Source: Metopolophium dirhodum (lineage: Eukaryota; Arthropoda; Insecta; Hemiptera; Aphididae). Taken from it: DNA of 64,000 nt. Positions within the stretch are counted from its first letter, which is position 1, and every line of letters begins with the position of its first letter. The position numbers were made by a program, and so were the translations under genes. Below are positions 49,919-60,675 of the stretch, one piece after another. Location of the stretch: positions 6,076,001-6,140,000 of the forward strand of contig NC_083567.1 of the NCBI RefSeq assembly GCF_019925205.1, given 5' to 3'. Below the pieces are notes generated by a model. It did no database searches and was not told the origin of the DNA. It saw only the letters and a list, made by a program, of their open reading frames with translations.

Positions 49919-50078
49919 CAATGTTGATATTTTTATGCTTAACGTGTTGGTGAAATCAGAATTTACCTATCTTACTTACCTTCTTACTCATAGTAGATAA
50001 CCATAAATAACAACTGAAGTAAGTAATAAGATAGGTGAAATCAGAATCAGAACACGTTGAGCATATAAATATCAACAT
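49919..50078. repeat. Hairpin, ~60-bp arms
   Basis: AATGTTGATATTTTTATGCT with ACGTGTT, GTGAAATCAGAAT and ACCTATCTTACTTAC on the left are returned in complement on the right, ending ATATCAACATT. The arm order is slightly rearranged: GTGAAATCAGAAT occurs in the same orientation in both arms. Confidence 0.6.
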
Positions 50079-50970
50079 TTCTTAAAAATTGCAAAATATT
50101 TAAATTCTCATTATTTTTATTTCAAAACCACAAAGTTATAGTCAACATCTTATTTCTATATTAATTATTAATTAATAATGAACTCATGACTATTTGAGTT
50201 TAGTTTAAATACTCAGGTAAAATGGATATAGTAATGGCACATTGATTAACAATTATTGTAATTAATATGATTAATTAAATGAACTGTATTACAGTTCAAC
50301 ATAGATCTGATATATCTGAGTAGGTGCACAAAAATATCGCGATTTCACTACCAAAAGATTTTATGGAATTTTTTTTTAAACTTGTTTCCATACTTAATTT
50401 GATGGTACTTAAAAAAAAATTGTTCATACCTAATCTGTAAATTATAGTCGAAAAAATTTTTGTTATTGTTAATAAACACGAATAAAATCTACAATCAATT
50501 TTTACGTGGTTTATTAACAATAACATATTTCACCTTCATGTTGAACATAAAAATACTAACACTTCCAAAAAAAATTCAAAAGAATCGTTTGGGAAGTAAA
50601 CAAATATATTAATACCTATGTTCAAAATTGAAAATGCTAGAAAACTAGAAATTTGTATGATGTGTTCTAGTTAGAAAAATATCCCTCCGTGGCCCGTACT
50701 CCACCTCGTACCGAATTAACGATAAATAATAATGTTATTTCGTCATGCTTCGCCTGTTGTATAACATTTAGTAACCACAATATTCATCTCGTGTCCTGTC
50801 ACCACAGACCACGATTTAAGATATAGTCCGCGAGACCGCGACATGAAAAGTGGCCGATGACCATCGCGATTCTAGCGGCCGTTTCGCATTAGTGGTTCAT
50901 AATTTAATTAAATTAATTGCCGCGTTTATTTTTAATTAACCATTTCAACGCGTAATCAACGCGGTAACTC

Positions 50971-51963
50971 CTAAACAAAGGTTAGGTTATAGTTATACTT
51001 GCAGTGGTATAGTAGAAGACGGATTACTTCATGACCCATTTCAATTGCAATGTCATCCAGCTCATATTTTTTTTCGCGTGGCAATAAGTTTTTAACTTTT
51101 TGCCGAAGTTCAGGTAATGTTTCCAATGGATGGAACTCGATATTTTTTTCATTTAACCATTGTTGTACTTCGGCTTTTCTCCAATTACTTTTAGGATATT
51201 TGTCTCTGAGGATTGAATGGTAAGACGCATTATCCATAACTATAACTGATGGTTCTTCTAGGTTTTTTAGCAGTTGAATAAACCACTCTTTGAATACTTC
51301 ACCATTCATCTGATTATGATAATCCGTGGTATTTCCGGTATTGCTTCGAAATACCAATTTTGACCCTTCTATAAACCCGTAGCGAGCATATCCTGCATGG
51401 CATACAATAAGTCGGCCTCCTTTACCTGTCGGCACCTTCAGACCACCTGAATTATTTTCATTTTGCCAAATAAGGGTGCGTGAATGGTTTTGGTTTACCC
51501 ACGTTTCATCGAGATAAACCACTGGCCGATCATCATTATTTTCTCGCAGCGTACACATTTGTCGTAAAAATTTAAACCAAAGTGCGACGATATCATTCCT
51601 CTCCATTAAAAACATACGACCATCATTACATCTTTTGTATGTAAATTTTAAATTTTTTAGGAGCTTCTGCATTGATCGAACGCACCGTGTAATTTGTTTT
51701 TTTTTTACGACATTTAATATTAATTGAGCTGTTGGGTACTCACCCCGGTCGTAAAACTCGTGGACAGTTCTCCTCACAACATCGGAATCGAAATCATCCA
51801 GCTCTGAAACCGTTTTTGCGCGTTTATACCCTTTACGTGGAGAAACAAACGTAGGATCCGCACCTGGTGTTTCTGGATTAATATTATTCTTTCCTTCAGC
51901 ACAAATCCGTCTTACAGTACGATAACCCACACCACAAGCTTCGGCAGTAATAACTAATCTGAC
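50971..51963 (-). pseudogene. Tc1/mariner-IS630 superfamily transposase, truncated
   Basis: About 330 codons are open, but the frame starts right after a TAA (51966-51964) with no ATG before the helix-turn-helix-like GVGYRTVRRICAEG. The catalytic core has VVYLDETWVNQNHS (first Asp) and, 92 residues on, VIVMDNASYH (second Asp). The frame then reaches LLLYHCKYN, where family members normally continue NPIE with the last catalytic acid, and ends. So both the N-terminal DNA-binding part and the final catalytic residue are missing. DDE_3-type transposases cut and paste DNA. The long intact frame suggests a fairly recent loss. Confidence 0.8.
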
Positions 51964-51966
51964 TTA

Positions 51967-54900
51967 TTTGATAATTGTTTTAAAAATAAATTCACACTAT
52001 AAACAATTTTTTTACTCTGACTGTGCTATCCAAGTGTTGTAGGCGCATATTTTAGTTCCGAACTAGAAATGTATAAAATACGTGAGATATAAACGTCGTC
52101 GTCGTTTTTCTAGTCCTTGTTCGTAGAATAATTATAATTAATAGGTGCATACCTTTATAGGGTACTCAATATATATAAATGTTTTGGTTTAATTTATAGA
52201 AATATATGTTATAACTTATAACTGATAATAGTCATAAGATACAATTTTAATTAATAACTGGTATTTTTTTCCAAATACAACGTTATAAGTTATAGGTAGC
52301 TATTATAATTTAGTGTCACATACTTAACTTCTATTGTTCACCTAAAATCTATATTCTATAATCTATATCATAGGGATTAGGGCCGTATAACCATGTACAC
52401 ATAAAAGTAATATTCACGGAATGGTCAACTGCCTAACCTGACGTGAGCGCACTTATGAATAACATACCTACTCATATTCATATACTCGTATAGGTATATA
52501 AATAGTGTAATACTACATACACGAATGTGTTATCTATTATGTCCCTAAAAGTTCAACAGTTATTATTATATTTATTTATTTTTTACATATACGTAGGTAC
52601 ATTACAAGACTCTAATTAAAATCACATTTATTTTTATTTTTTCGAACACAATGTTTCAAAAATAATTAATTAATATATAATTTATTGGTATAGTATTAAA
52701 TTAATTAATGAAATAAGACAAACACACCTACTATAATTATTAGTAATAATAATATATCTATGTATAAATTATTAAAATACAAAACGAACAAACGAAAAAC
52801 GATTCTGAGCAAAGACATCGTTAACTAATAAATAATATTGAGATTAAAGTAATTTATTTTACTATTAGACATTAGCACCTACAATAGTAGGTTAAAGTCA
52901 TTTTTGGCCAAATAATAACATTTAAAAGTGTCATCGTGTCTATAAATTATAATAATATACTCTAATAGTTTCATAAATCCGCGAATACTTACTATTTTTA
53001 AATTACAACAAAATAACTAAAATCGTTATTTTTGGTTTTAATATGTAATTTCGTCCAAATTTTAACTTATAATATCTGTAAAAAGTAACTGTGTTTATAA
53101 TAGATTATTTAGATTTTTCGGTTACAATATGAACCAGGGGCGGACTGGGCCGGCGGGATACTGAGAACTTTCCCGGTGGGCCGCTACTCAAAAATGATTT
53201 GTTATTGCTATATATTTATAATTATTATTAATATAGGAGATCGGTATAAATCGGTAGAAAATCGGTATAAATAAGAATTATAAATATTTTTTATTTTCAT
53301 ACCATGACGCGTGTGTGAAAAATTGTTTATATTAAGTGTTTAAGATGTTAGATTTCGGTTCGGCTGATTGTGCACTTCCCTCACTCTTCAGCATCAATGC
53401 ATCAGAAATTATTATTTATAATTAGGCCACGGATTTAAATATAAACTGCATTTTCTGAATTTTCTAAACATTGCTTTCCAAGCAAAGAATTCGTTTCATA
53501 TATTATCAACGAATTGAAAAAATGAAATAAGAACATTTATATGGGTTGAAGTCAATATTATAAAAACTTATTAAAAAAAAATTAAACACAATTAAATAAA
53601 GGTAATTTTTTAAAATTATATTTCTATTTTTTTACGTACCCATTATGCTCGACACTATAACTTCGGTCTTCAGTTATAGAAAACAACACTTGCCAATATA
53701 GAATTACTGTCGAAGTTTTTTATTTTAAAATATTAAATAGCATCTGATTGACTGATGTGCTATAATGAAACTCAAAATATAACGAATACACTACCTATCT
53801 AAATTCTATATTATATTCGTTTAAATTGGACTTTTAATTTTTCTGGACATTTTATTAAGCTACGAATTTATTTAGATATTTTGTTATTTAGGTAATACAT
53901 ATTAATTAATAGGTATTTCTTAAATTTTTTTTATTATTTTATTCGAAACATTATTTTTAAATATTGGGATCAATAAAACTATTTTTATTCAATTACTATT
54001 TTATATCAATTAGAATTTGTTAATAAACCAAGTAATAAATGAATGGTTACCAAGTAAAAAAACCCGTTATCTATATTATAAATTTGAATTCAATTTACCG
54101 CATTTGCGTCTAGTAGAAACAAATAAATGTTTTTTTGAAGATAATGTAAAAATATCCATCATTCATCGGTTAGGACCATATATATATTTTCTATGATTAG
54201 GACGGTGAGGTTATAATTATAAATAATCTATGGCAAATGACAATCGTCTGAGACGAACATCGATTCCAATACGTACTCACATATTATTTCGTTCCATTCT
54301 GGTTATTAAACTAGGTGCCTATTTTTATAAATGTCATTAATCTCAATACTTCCAGACTGAACTTTTGGATCGGAGATATGAAGACGCGCGCTGCATTTTC
54401 CTTGGCGGAGATGCACAGCTCTGACACTAGACAATATTATACACTCGAAGGGAACGCGTTTCGCCGGAAGAATAAATAATTACGTAAGTCTTGTCCTTCT
54501 ACTCTGTTGAAGCGGTAGACCTAATGTAAATATTTATTGTCAGACAAACTTATATAACCGCTAGACGTAGAGTAATTTTTAAAATCCAGTTTTTATAGGT
54601 GTGCAAAAGTTATGAAAAATACCTTAAATTATAATACTTTGCCTACAACTGTTAATTTATTGTTATAGTAGAATAATTTTTAAAATTTGAAATCAATGAT
54701 TAGGCCATGCTTTTATAAGTAGGAAGGTAGGTTTTTATACCTACCTAATAAAATAAGAAAATACATAATGATTAATGTTATTTAATATGATTTGTAAGTA
54801 CATAGCAGATCATACCTATAGAGAACACCTCATACATACGGTTTTTTTTTTGGGGGGGGGGGGGGTTTACGGGATATACCTAAGGGAAATTTTCTTCAAA

Positions 54901-55545
54901 TTTTCACATTTCACTATTTGATATTGTGATATTATTTGTGCCTAGGTTAAGTTTCTGTTTTAGAATCAATCGATAGGTTACCTAGGTATATCACATTCTT
55001 TAATTTAAATTCTGGTAGTCGAGTATTGGACAAGTACCTACGTAATTTATAATTCGTATCGTAATTTAATTACTAAAAAAATATATTTTCCCCAACAGTG
55101 TCACCGGTAGGAGAATACATTATAGAATGTCTATTAACTTGTGGTCTAGTATATGGTTAAAATTGGCATGCGACCAACAACTGGGGGCTTGTTCTGGACA
55201 ATTTAAATGATCCAATAAGGTTCATCTCATTATTTGAATTAAATTAATTTTTAACCGATTGTTGTGTTAATCAATTTTTTAATTTATTTCATTCGACACA
55301 CTCGTCTCAGTTTTTTAGTACCTCTAGATTTCTCACGAAATTCATATCGATCATCTCACATCTTTCATATTCAAAACCAAAAAAATATGTATTTTTAGCT
55401 TATTTCAATATTTTTCATCGCACAACCCCCCTGAAATAGAAAACCAGAATATATTACAGATCATAAAGATACTAGTATTCTATACTAGATAAGTTTCAAT
55501 GAGCAATATGTAGAGAGAGATGGAGATGGAGCGAGATGTAGACGG
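51967..55545. other. Gene-poor, AT-rich interval
   Basis: I find no supported gene. A family A terminal fragment (GATTCTGAGCAAAGACATCG) lies at 52797-53130. A GC-rich transposon-end-like phrase (GGGGCGGACTGGGCCGG) is at about 53136. A G run lies near 54850-54866. A short GC-rich block at 54360-54490 ends in a good splice donor (ACGTAAGT), possibly a 5' UTR exon of whatever gene uses 55546-55622. Confidence 0.4.
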
Positions 55546-55622
55546 ATGAAGATAGCTGTTTCTTCGGCGACAGCGTGTGCTGCAGTACTGCTAGGTTTCA
55601 CTGGAAGAGTCGATGTTTATGC
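55546..55622 (+). CDS. Candidate signal-peptide first exon
   Basis: ATG is followed by MKIAVSSATACAAVLLGFTG and ends two bases into a codon at a perfect GTAAGT donor. The peptide has a Lys near the start, a hydrophobic alanine/leucine core and small residues before VDVYA, the layout of a secretion signal. The codon composition is richer in G+C than the flank. No downstream exon in phase could be chosen with confidence, so the gene is incomplete here. Many aphid salivary effectors have a short signal-peptide first exon; that this is one is speculation. Confidence 0.3.
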
Positions 55623-57633
55623 GTAAGTTTGTTTTCATATTATTTTGGGGCTTAAATTTACTTTTTAGACTTGAATTAAATATTTGTTGTCGCGGAAAAT
55701 CTGTTAACTCGGTAACGTAGAACCACATACGTTTACTACTACCTACCAAAGGATGTATAATAATAATAAATTATACGCCAGTTCGAACAATCCAAACGCT
55801 GTCTTACTCGTAGTCGAGTTCTAGTTGATAACTGACTTGTGAATAAATGTAATTTTTGTTAGGTATAAAAATAAAACTAATAAATCCTTGAATACAACAT
55901 TTAATAATACAAACTCTGTATAATAAAAATTAATATTAGGTATTTATTGGTAGGTTTATATAATATCTGTAGACTATAACGCATAGGTCATTAGAATATT
56001 GTAGAACATTTTACTGCAAGATGCGTGTTATTTCAGAAATGGTATTCGTCAGTGAACATTTTCCAACTGGGAATAATGTATCATAAGCAGACTGAAATGT
56101 GTGAGCGTTTCAGTGTTTCGAATACTAAGTTTCGTAGGAGATTTTGATTCCGTCACGGGGTAGGTATGTATTTTCTTATTTTTCAGTAGGTTTCTTTTTA
56201 TTATTGTTAATTGATCAGGGAATGTATTGCCTGAAACTTTTCAATTATTTGTATTGTAATTATACTGGTATAACACTATTCCGGCTATCAATAAAGTCGT
56301 GTTCAAAATTAGAAAATTGGTCAGGTATGATATTTTATTAACTAAATTCTTTCGAGTAGGGAATTAGCTCAATGATATTTAAATATTTTCACCGATAATC
56401 AAGTACGACGACTTGTAGGTAACTAGAGACTGAGTGAATATGAATTTGGAAGTGTGTAATATGGCGGATATAAGGAAATGGGTCAACAGGATTTCAGAAT
56501 GCTTGGTGTATGAAACGGAAAGATGAAAAAGAATTGTAAGGTTAGGGTAGGTAAGACTGAAGAAGAGATGGATATACAGAATACCGATCATATATAGGTG
56601 TAGAATGAGAGTGGCTGAACCTGTATATAGCTGTGAGAGACGGGGGAAGAAAAAGTGTAAAGGTAGAATAGTTATGCCGAATACGTAGGAAAGGATCTTG
56701 AATTGCAAAGGCCACTTGACTCTTTGGCTGAAACTACCGTTATCAGTTGATATAGGTTTACAACCTAGACTTATAGGATAGAATATAAAGATCTGTTGCT
56801 GGTTGGGATGTTAGCGCACTATTTGTTTTCCATCTTTGACCCACGCGTAGCATACCAAATGTACGATTAAGAAAACACTAAAATGATTGTGCGTGAGTCA
56901 GAGAGAGAAATAAATGGTGCGCTAAAAATTTGACATCCTCTTAAGTGTTATCAAGTTGAAGAAGCAGTTGATTGTTGACAATTTGACATTTGATATCTAA
57001 AGGTAAGATTATTATCTATAGGCAACCTCATGGGCTTTTTATTATATTTTAATTTTAACGCGAGTTATGAGTATTTTAAAATTGTTAATTTTTTATACAT
57101 TTTAAAATACTCATAACTCGCTTTAAAATTAAAATATACTAAAAAACCCGTGAGGTAGCCTAGATAAAAATCTTACCTTTAGATTTCATAAGAGGTCAAT
57201 TCACTCTAATTTTTAAATTAACGGAGCTACACGTGTTTGGCTGAGCGTAAAATTTGCTATGTTACGCACTTGTAAGACGGAGACAACACATGCGGGTATA
57301 ACGTCCTCTTATCTGTGGTAGGTATCATGATTGGAAGTAAAGTTGATTAGCAGGGCCAGTGCCGGCGGTAAGATTTGCGAGGCCCTGTGCAAATTATAAA
57401 CGCGAGGCCCCAGACCTAAATCCAAATTACCATATTTCATTGGTAAATACATAATTAAAATATTTTAGCATAGTGTAATTAATAACAAAACAGCTTTTTT
57501 TTTTAATTTTTATTAAATATTTTATATTTTCATCACTGTCAATAGTTATTATAACATAATATATAACATAGTCAGAGTCAATACTTCTATAGGTTATTGA
57601 ATTAAAGATTAAAAAATACTGAAATTAAGCATA
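55623..57633. other. Repeat-bearing interval downstream of the candidate exon
   Basis: Contains a 140-bp foldback (56806-56943; TTGACCCACGCGTAGCATAC against the complement of TGATTGTGCGTGAGTCAGAG) and a decayed family B palindrome (about 57000-57312, ending GTAAGACGGAGACAACACAT). A purine-rich block at 56440-56720 may be a LINE relic. Around 57355-57410, GGCCCTGTGCAAATTATAAA-type sequence looks like the end of the following hAT element. No gene is supported. Confidence 0.4.
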
Positions 57634-58146
57634 TTAAAAAAACATAAGACAATAAGTATAAAATAGCCAATAAGGGTGATTAAATAATAATCGTTTAAAT
57701 TGAATCATTTTTTTTCTAGCTTTCTGTGCTGCAAAAGTATCTAGAATATTTTCTAAGCTTAAACTGTCCCCTATTTCACTTTCTATGGCGATTAATGCTA
57801 AACCAGCTAATTTGAATTGTGACAAACTATTTCTTAGAAAATTTTTTATTAATTTAAATTTTGAAAAGCTTCTTTCTGCTCCTGCTGAAGCTATCGGAAT
57901 TGTTAATAAAATTCTTAGAGCAACTTCAACGTTTGAAAATGAACCCAATGACTTTTTAACCAATGTCAATGTCAGTAAAGCTGTCATATTATTATCAACC
58001 ATTTCTCGAAGAATGAGAAGTTCTTCAAATAAATCAATAGCATCTATATCTTTATATTCACCATCTGTTAAAATTATTTGAAGATCTTGACAATGTTTTC
58101 GAATTTCTTCGTCAGACATAGTTTTTAACTTGCTTACATCATACAA
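57634..58146 (-). pseudogene. hAT transposase C-terminus (ZMYM1-like)
   Basis: A 170-codon frame carries the hAT dimerisation region: IPIASAGAERSFSKFKLIKN, then LAGLALIAIE. This is the most conserved C-terminal block of hAT transposases, of the type annotated as zinc finger MYM-type protein 1-like in insects. The catalytic RNase H-like part that should precede it is absent upstream (58147 onward has no matching frame), so this is a 5'-truncated copy. Confidence 0.8.
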
Positions 58147-59237
58147 AAATCCAAAATTCGAATTAAAATTATTTATTTGGTTAATGATTGGTTAATCGCT
58201 AACCAAATAAATAATTTGGTTAATGCAAAAATCTCAAAATTAAAATATTTTTAAATAATTTCGTATTGTCAGTAAAAAAAAATTTGAATAAATATTTTTT
58301 TATCCATCTAATATCATTAATACACCTAAAGGAAATAACATAAAAAAAAAATTATATTTCCCTGATAAACAAAATATTAAGTTTCATTAAAAATAACGTC
58401 TAAGACAAACAATTTTCATGTTCAAATAGTTATTAACAAGGTAAAAATAAATGTATGATTGTGAGATTTTATATTTAAGCTAAGGAACATATGATTATGG
58501 AGTTTTGACATTTTTTTTTTAAACATTTTGAAATAGGACTTTGGAGCGACTAAAATAACGTTTCAGACCACTGTGCGCTGCAACGAATATTTACGTGTGG
58601 ACATCGGCCATCAGCGCTCACATATATCACATATATGTATATCATTTTATATGTAGAACCTATACGTCATAAGCTTTCTTATAATTTATAAATAATATAT
58701 TTAATTAATAACATTTTATTACCTAATAATATTTATTAGACGATAATATGCATTATATATAAGCTAGAATTATACTAATAGGAATAAACGCCGTACTTCT
58801 TGAAAAATACAGCAAAATACAAAAACGGTGGTCAATCGAACAATTTAGAATTTTTTCGTGTAACGTAAGTCACAGATTTTATATGAAATTTCGTGATTAA
58901 CGTTACTTACTTTTCATACATGCAACGGTATAGAATTATTTTGTTTAACGTAAATCGCCGATTAATTCTAAATTGTTCGATTGACCACCGTTTTTGTATT
59001 TTGCTGTATTTTTCAAGAAGTACGTTGAACGAAATTTTTCAACACGACGTTAATCAAATCGAGTTTGGTGACGTCGCGCTGATGCATGCGCGCGTTACGT
59101 CAAAATAAATTAAATATATCAATATACACTGAAAATGTGCCTCGATGACGATTAACGTCGTGTTGAAAAATTTAACGTAAATCGCCGATTTTATGTATAA
59201 ACTTCATAGTTGTCCCTTGTCTTTGTAATTACGAATG
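58147..59237. repeat. Layered inverted repeats upstream of the BRO-N gene
   Basis: 61-bp arms 58792-58852 and 58964-59024 (CGTACTTCTTGAAAAATACA against its complement) are followed by 23-bp arms 59032-59054 and 59150-59173 (TTTTTCAACACGACGTTAAT against its complement). The word TTTAACGTAAATCGCCGATT occurs directly at about 58943 and 59171. CpG-containing words such as GACGTCGCGCTGATGCATGC are frequent near 59070. No gene is seen. Confidence 0.65.
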
Positions 59238-59272
59238 TATAAAAGGCCATATTTTTTAATCTCACGGTCAGT
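59238..59272 (+). promoter_or_regulatory. TATA/Inr core promoter of the BRO-N gene
   Basis: TATAAAAGG at 59238-59246 lies 32 bases before the A of TCAGT (59268-59272), the arthropod initiator consensus. The spacing is that of a textbook RNA polymerase II core promoter and gives a 5' leader of about 53 bases before the ATG at 59323. Confidence 0.6.
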
Positions 59273-59322
59273 GTACACTTTGCAGTTATACCGGACACAT
59301 GCGTTTTCAATAATCTTTCAAT

Positions 59323-59727
59323 ATGCCTCTCGTTATGCAACGTTTCACCGATGATCTTAGGTTTTTGTGTTTCGTCGATCCGGTGACCGGTGAAATGTGG
59401 ACGAAGGGTAGTGATGTGGCCGATTTTCTCGGTTACATTGAACCAGCTCAAGTAATTGATGAACTTATTCAGAATGAAAATTGTAAACGACCATTAAATG
59501 ACATAGTAAATTGTTCTACCTTCAGGGAGACTCCATCAAACTGGCAATCTAATCAAATCATGATCAACGAGGGTGGGATTTACACCTTGATAATGTCGTC
59601 TTCGTCGCCAGAAGCGCAACGTTACAAGGATTTTGTATGTAACACGGTGTTACCGTATATCTGTAAAACGGGTATGTATGTAACAAGACAGCAAGAAACG
59701 ACTGAATCTATGGATGTCGACGACTGA
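59323..59727 (+). CDS. BRO-N domain protein, virus-type
   Basis: An intact single-exon frame of 134 residues. It matches the Bro-N domain from start to end: a strand pair and MWTKGSDVADFLGYIEPAQV (residues about 25-44; the family's DVxxxLGY element), then MINEGGIYTLIMSSSSPEAQ (86-105) and NTVLPYICKTGMYV (113-126), equivalents of the InEsGLYxLI...SxxpeA and VLPxIRxTGxY elements. BRO (baculovirus repeated ORF) proteins are DNA-binding proteins found in baculoviruses, entomopoxviruses and other large DNA viruses and phages. Here the domain stands alone, with a short acidic tail (SMDVDD) and no second domain. A TATA/Inr promoter precedes it and an AATAAA lies near 59976. The open frame and eukaryotic signals suggest either a young insertion or a retained host gene; origin by transfer from a virus or mobile element is inference. 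Confidence 0.85.
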   Translation: MPLVMQRFTDDLRFLCFVDPVTGEMWTKGSDVADFLGYIEPAQVIDELIQNENCKRPLNDIVNCSTFRETPSNWQSNQIMINEGGIYTLIMSSSSPEAQRYKDFVCNTVLPYICKTGMYVTRQQETTESMDVDD

Positions 59728-59920
59728 AACGTAAAATCTTTACAATCCCACACTGTCTCAAATATGAAAACGCAAGAAAAGAAAACAATTTGAGCACCTT
59801 AGGACCCAAATCTGAATCGAACAAAGAAGTAATACGTTAATTTAAAAAAAAATCAAAATTATATAAACTTATATAGATGTATAATAATTTTAAAAAAATA
59901 TTGTAATTAAAAAAAAAATG

Positions 59921-60675
59921 TAAATACACTTTTTGCTAATAACCTTTATTGTTGAATCGATATTATATATTATTGAATAAAAAAAAAAAAAATAGAAACT
60001 GAATTATTCTTTGCCGATCAAAAATCACCGTCATCGTCGTACATTTTCAGTGTATTTCGATATATTTAATTTATTTTGTTAGCTTCGTCAACGTGCTGGT
60101 AACGACTATATAATAATTAAACACACGTTTTGTAATTGACTAAGAACATTTTTTTTTTGGCGTCGTCGACAATAACAATATTTTAACACAACCGTCGGTG
60201 TGGAATGATTTTTTAAATTTTACGACAAACGTCGTCGAATTTAACGCTTAAAACATTAACACCGGCTAGCAATGAAGTATATTCAAATATAAACACTTTT
60301 CGCTAATAACCTTTATTGTTGAATCGATATTAAAATATATATTCTGTACAAAAAATAAAAAAATGAATTATTCTTTGCAGATCACGTTCAAAAATCCCCA
60401 TCATCGTCGTACATTTTCAGTGTATTTCGATATATTTAATTTATTTTGTTAGCTTCGTCAACGTGCTGGTAACGACTATATAATAATTAAACACACGTTT
60501 TGTAATTGACTAAGAACATTTTTTTTTTTGGCGTTGTCGACAATAACAATATTTTAACACAACCGTCGGTGTGGAATGCTTTTTTAAATTTTACGACAAA
60601 CGTTTTAGTCGTCAAATTTAATGCTTGAAACATTTACACCGGCTAGCAAGTAGCAATAAAGTATATTCGAATAGA
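59921..60675 (+). repeat. Tandem duplication, ~365-bp unit
   Basis: Unit 1 (about 59921-60285) and unit 2 (about 60286-60675) are direct copies sharing GCTAATAACCTTTATTGTTG, CGTCAACGTGCTGGTAACGA, TTTGTAATTGACTAAGAACA and ACAACCGTCGGTGTGGAATG. Differences are small indels in A/T runs and an extra TTTTAGTCGT near 60604. Neither unit encodes a protein. Confidence 0.8.

Larger units (their letters stand above)
48966..50970. other. Intergenic, hairpin-rich
   Basis: No gene is supported. It contains two long hairpins (49474-49796 and 49919-50078), a shorter inverted pair around TTATTGTTAATAAAC near 50462-50525, and at 50690-50870 a stretch sharing sequence in inverse orientation with 13896-13933. 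The open frame over the first hairpin (49440-49673) is formed by the repeat arm. Confidence 0.45.
59101..60078. repeat. 50-bp inverted flanks around the BRO-N gene
   Basis: 59101-59150 (CAAAATAAATTAAATATATC ... GATGACG) recurs inversely at 60029-60078 and again at 60399-60448, with about 44 of 50 bases matching by eye. The BRO-N gene and its promoter lie between the inverted pair, so the gene sits in a ~980-bp cassette. Confidence 0.6.

Noticed and set aside
56379..56708. 109-codon hydrophobic antisense frame
   Set aside because: The opposite strand is purine-rich and LINE-like; the hydrophobicity is a consequence of that composition.
57785..58081. 98-codon frame on the plus strand
   Set aside because: Shadow of the hAT transposase frame on the minus strand.
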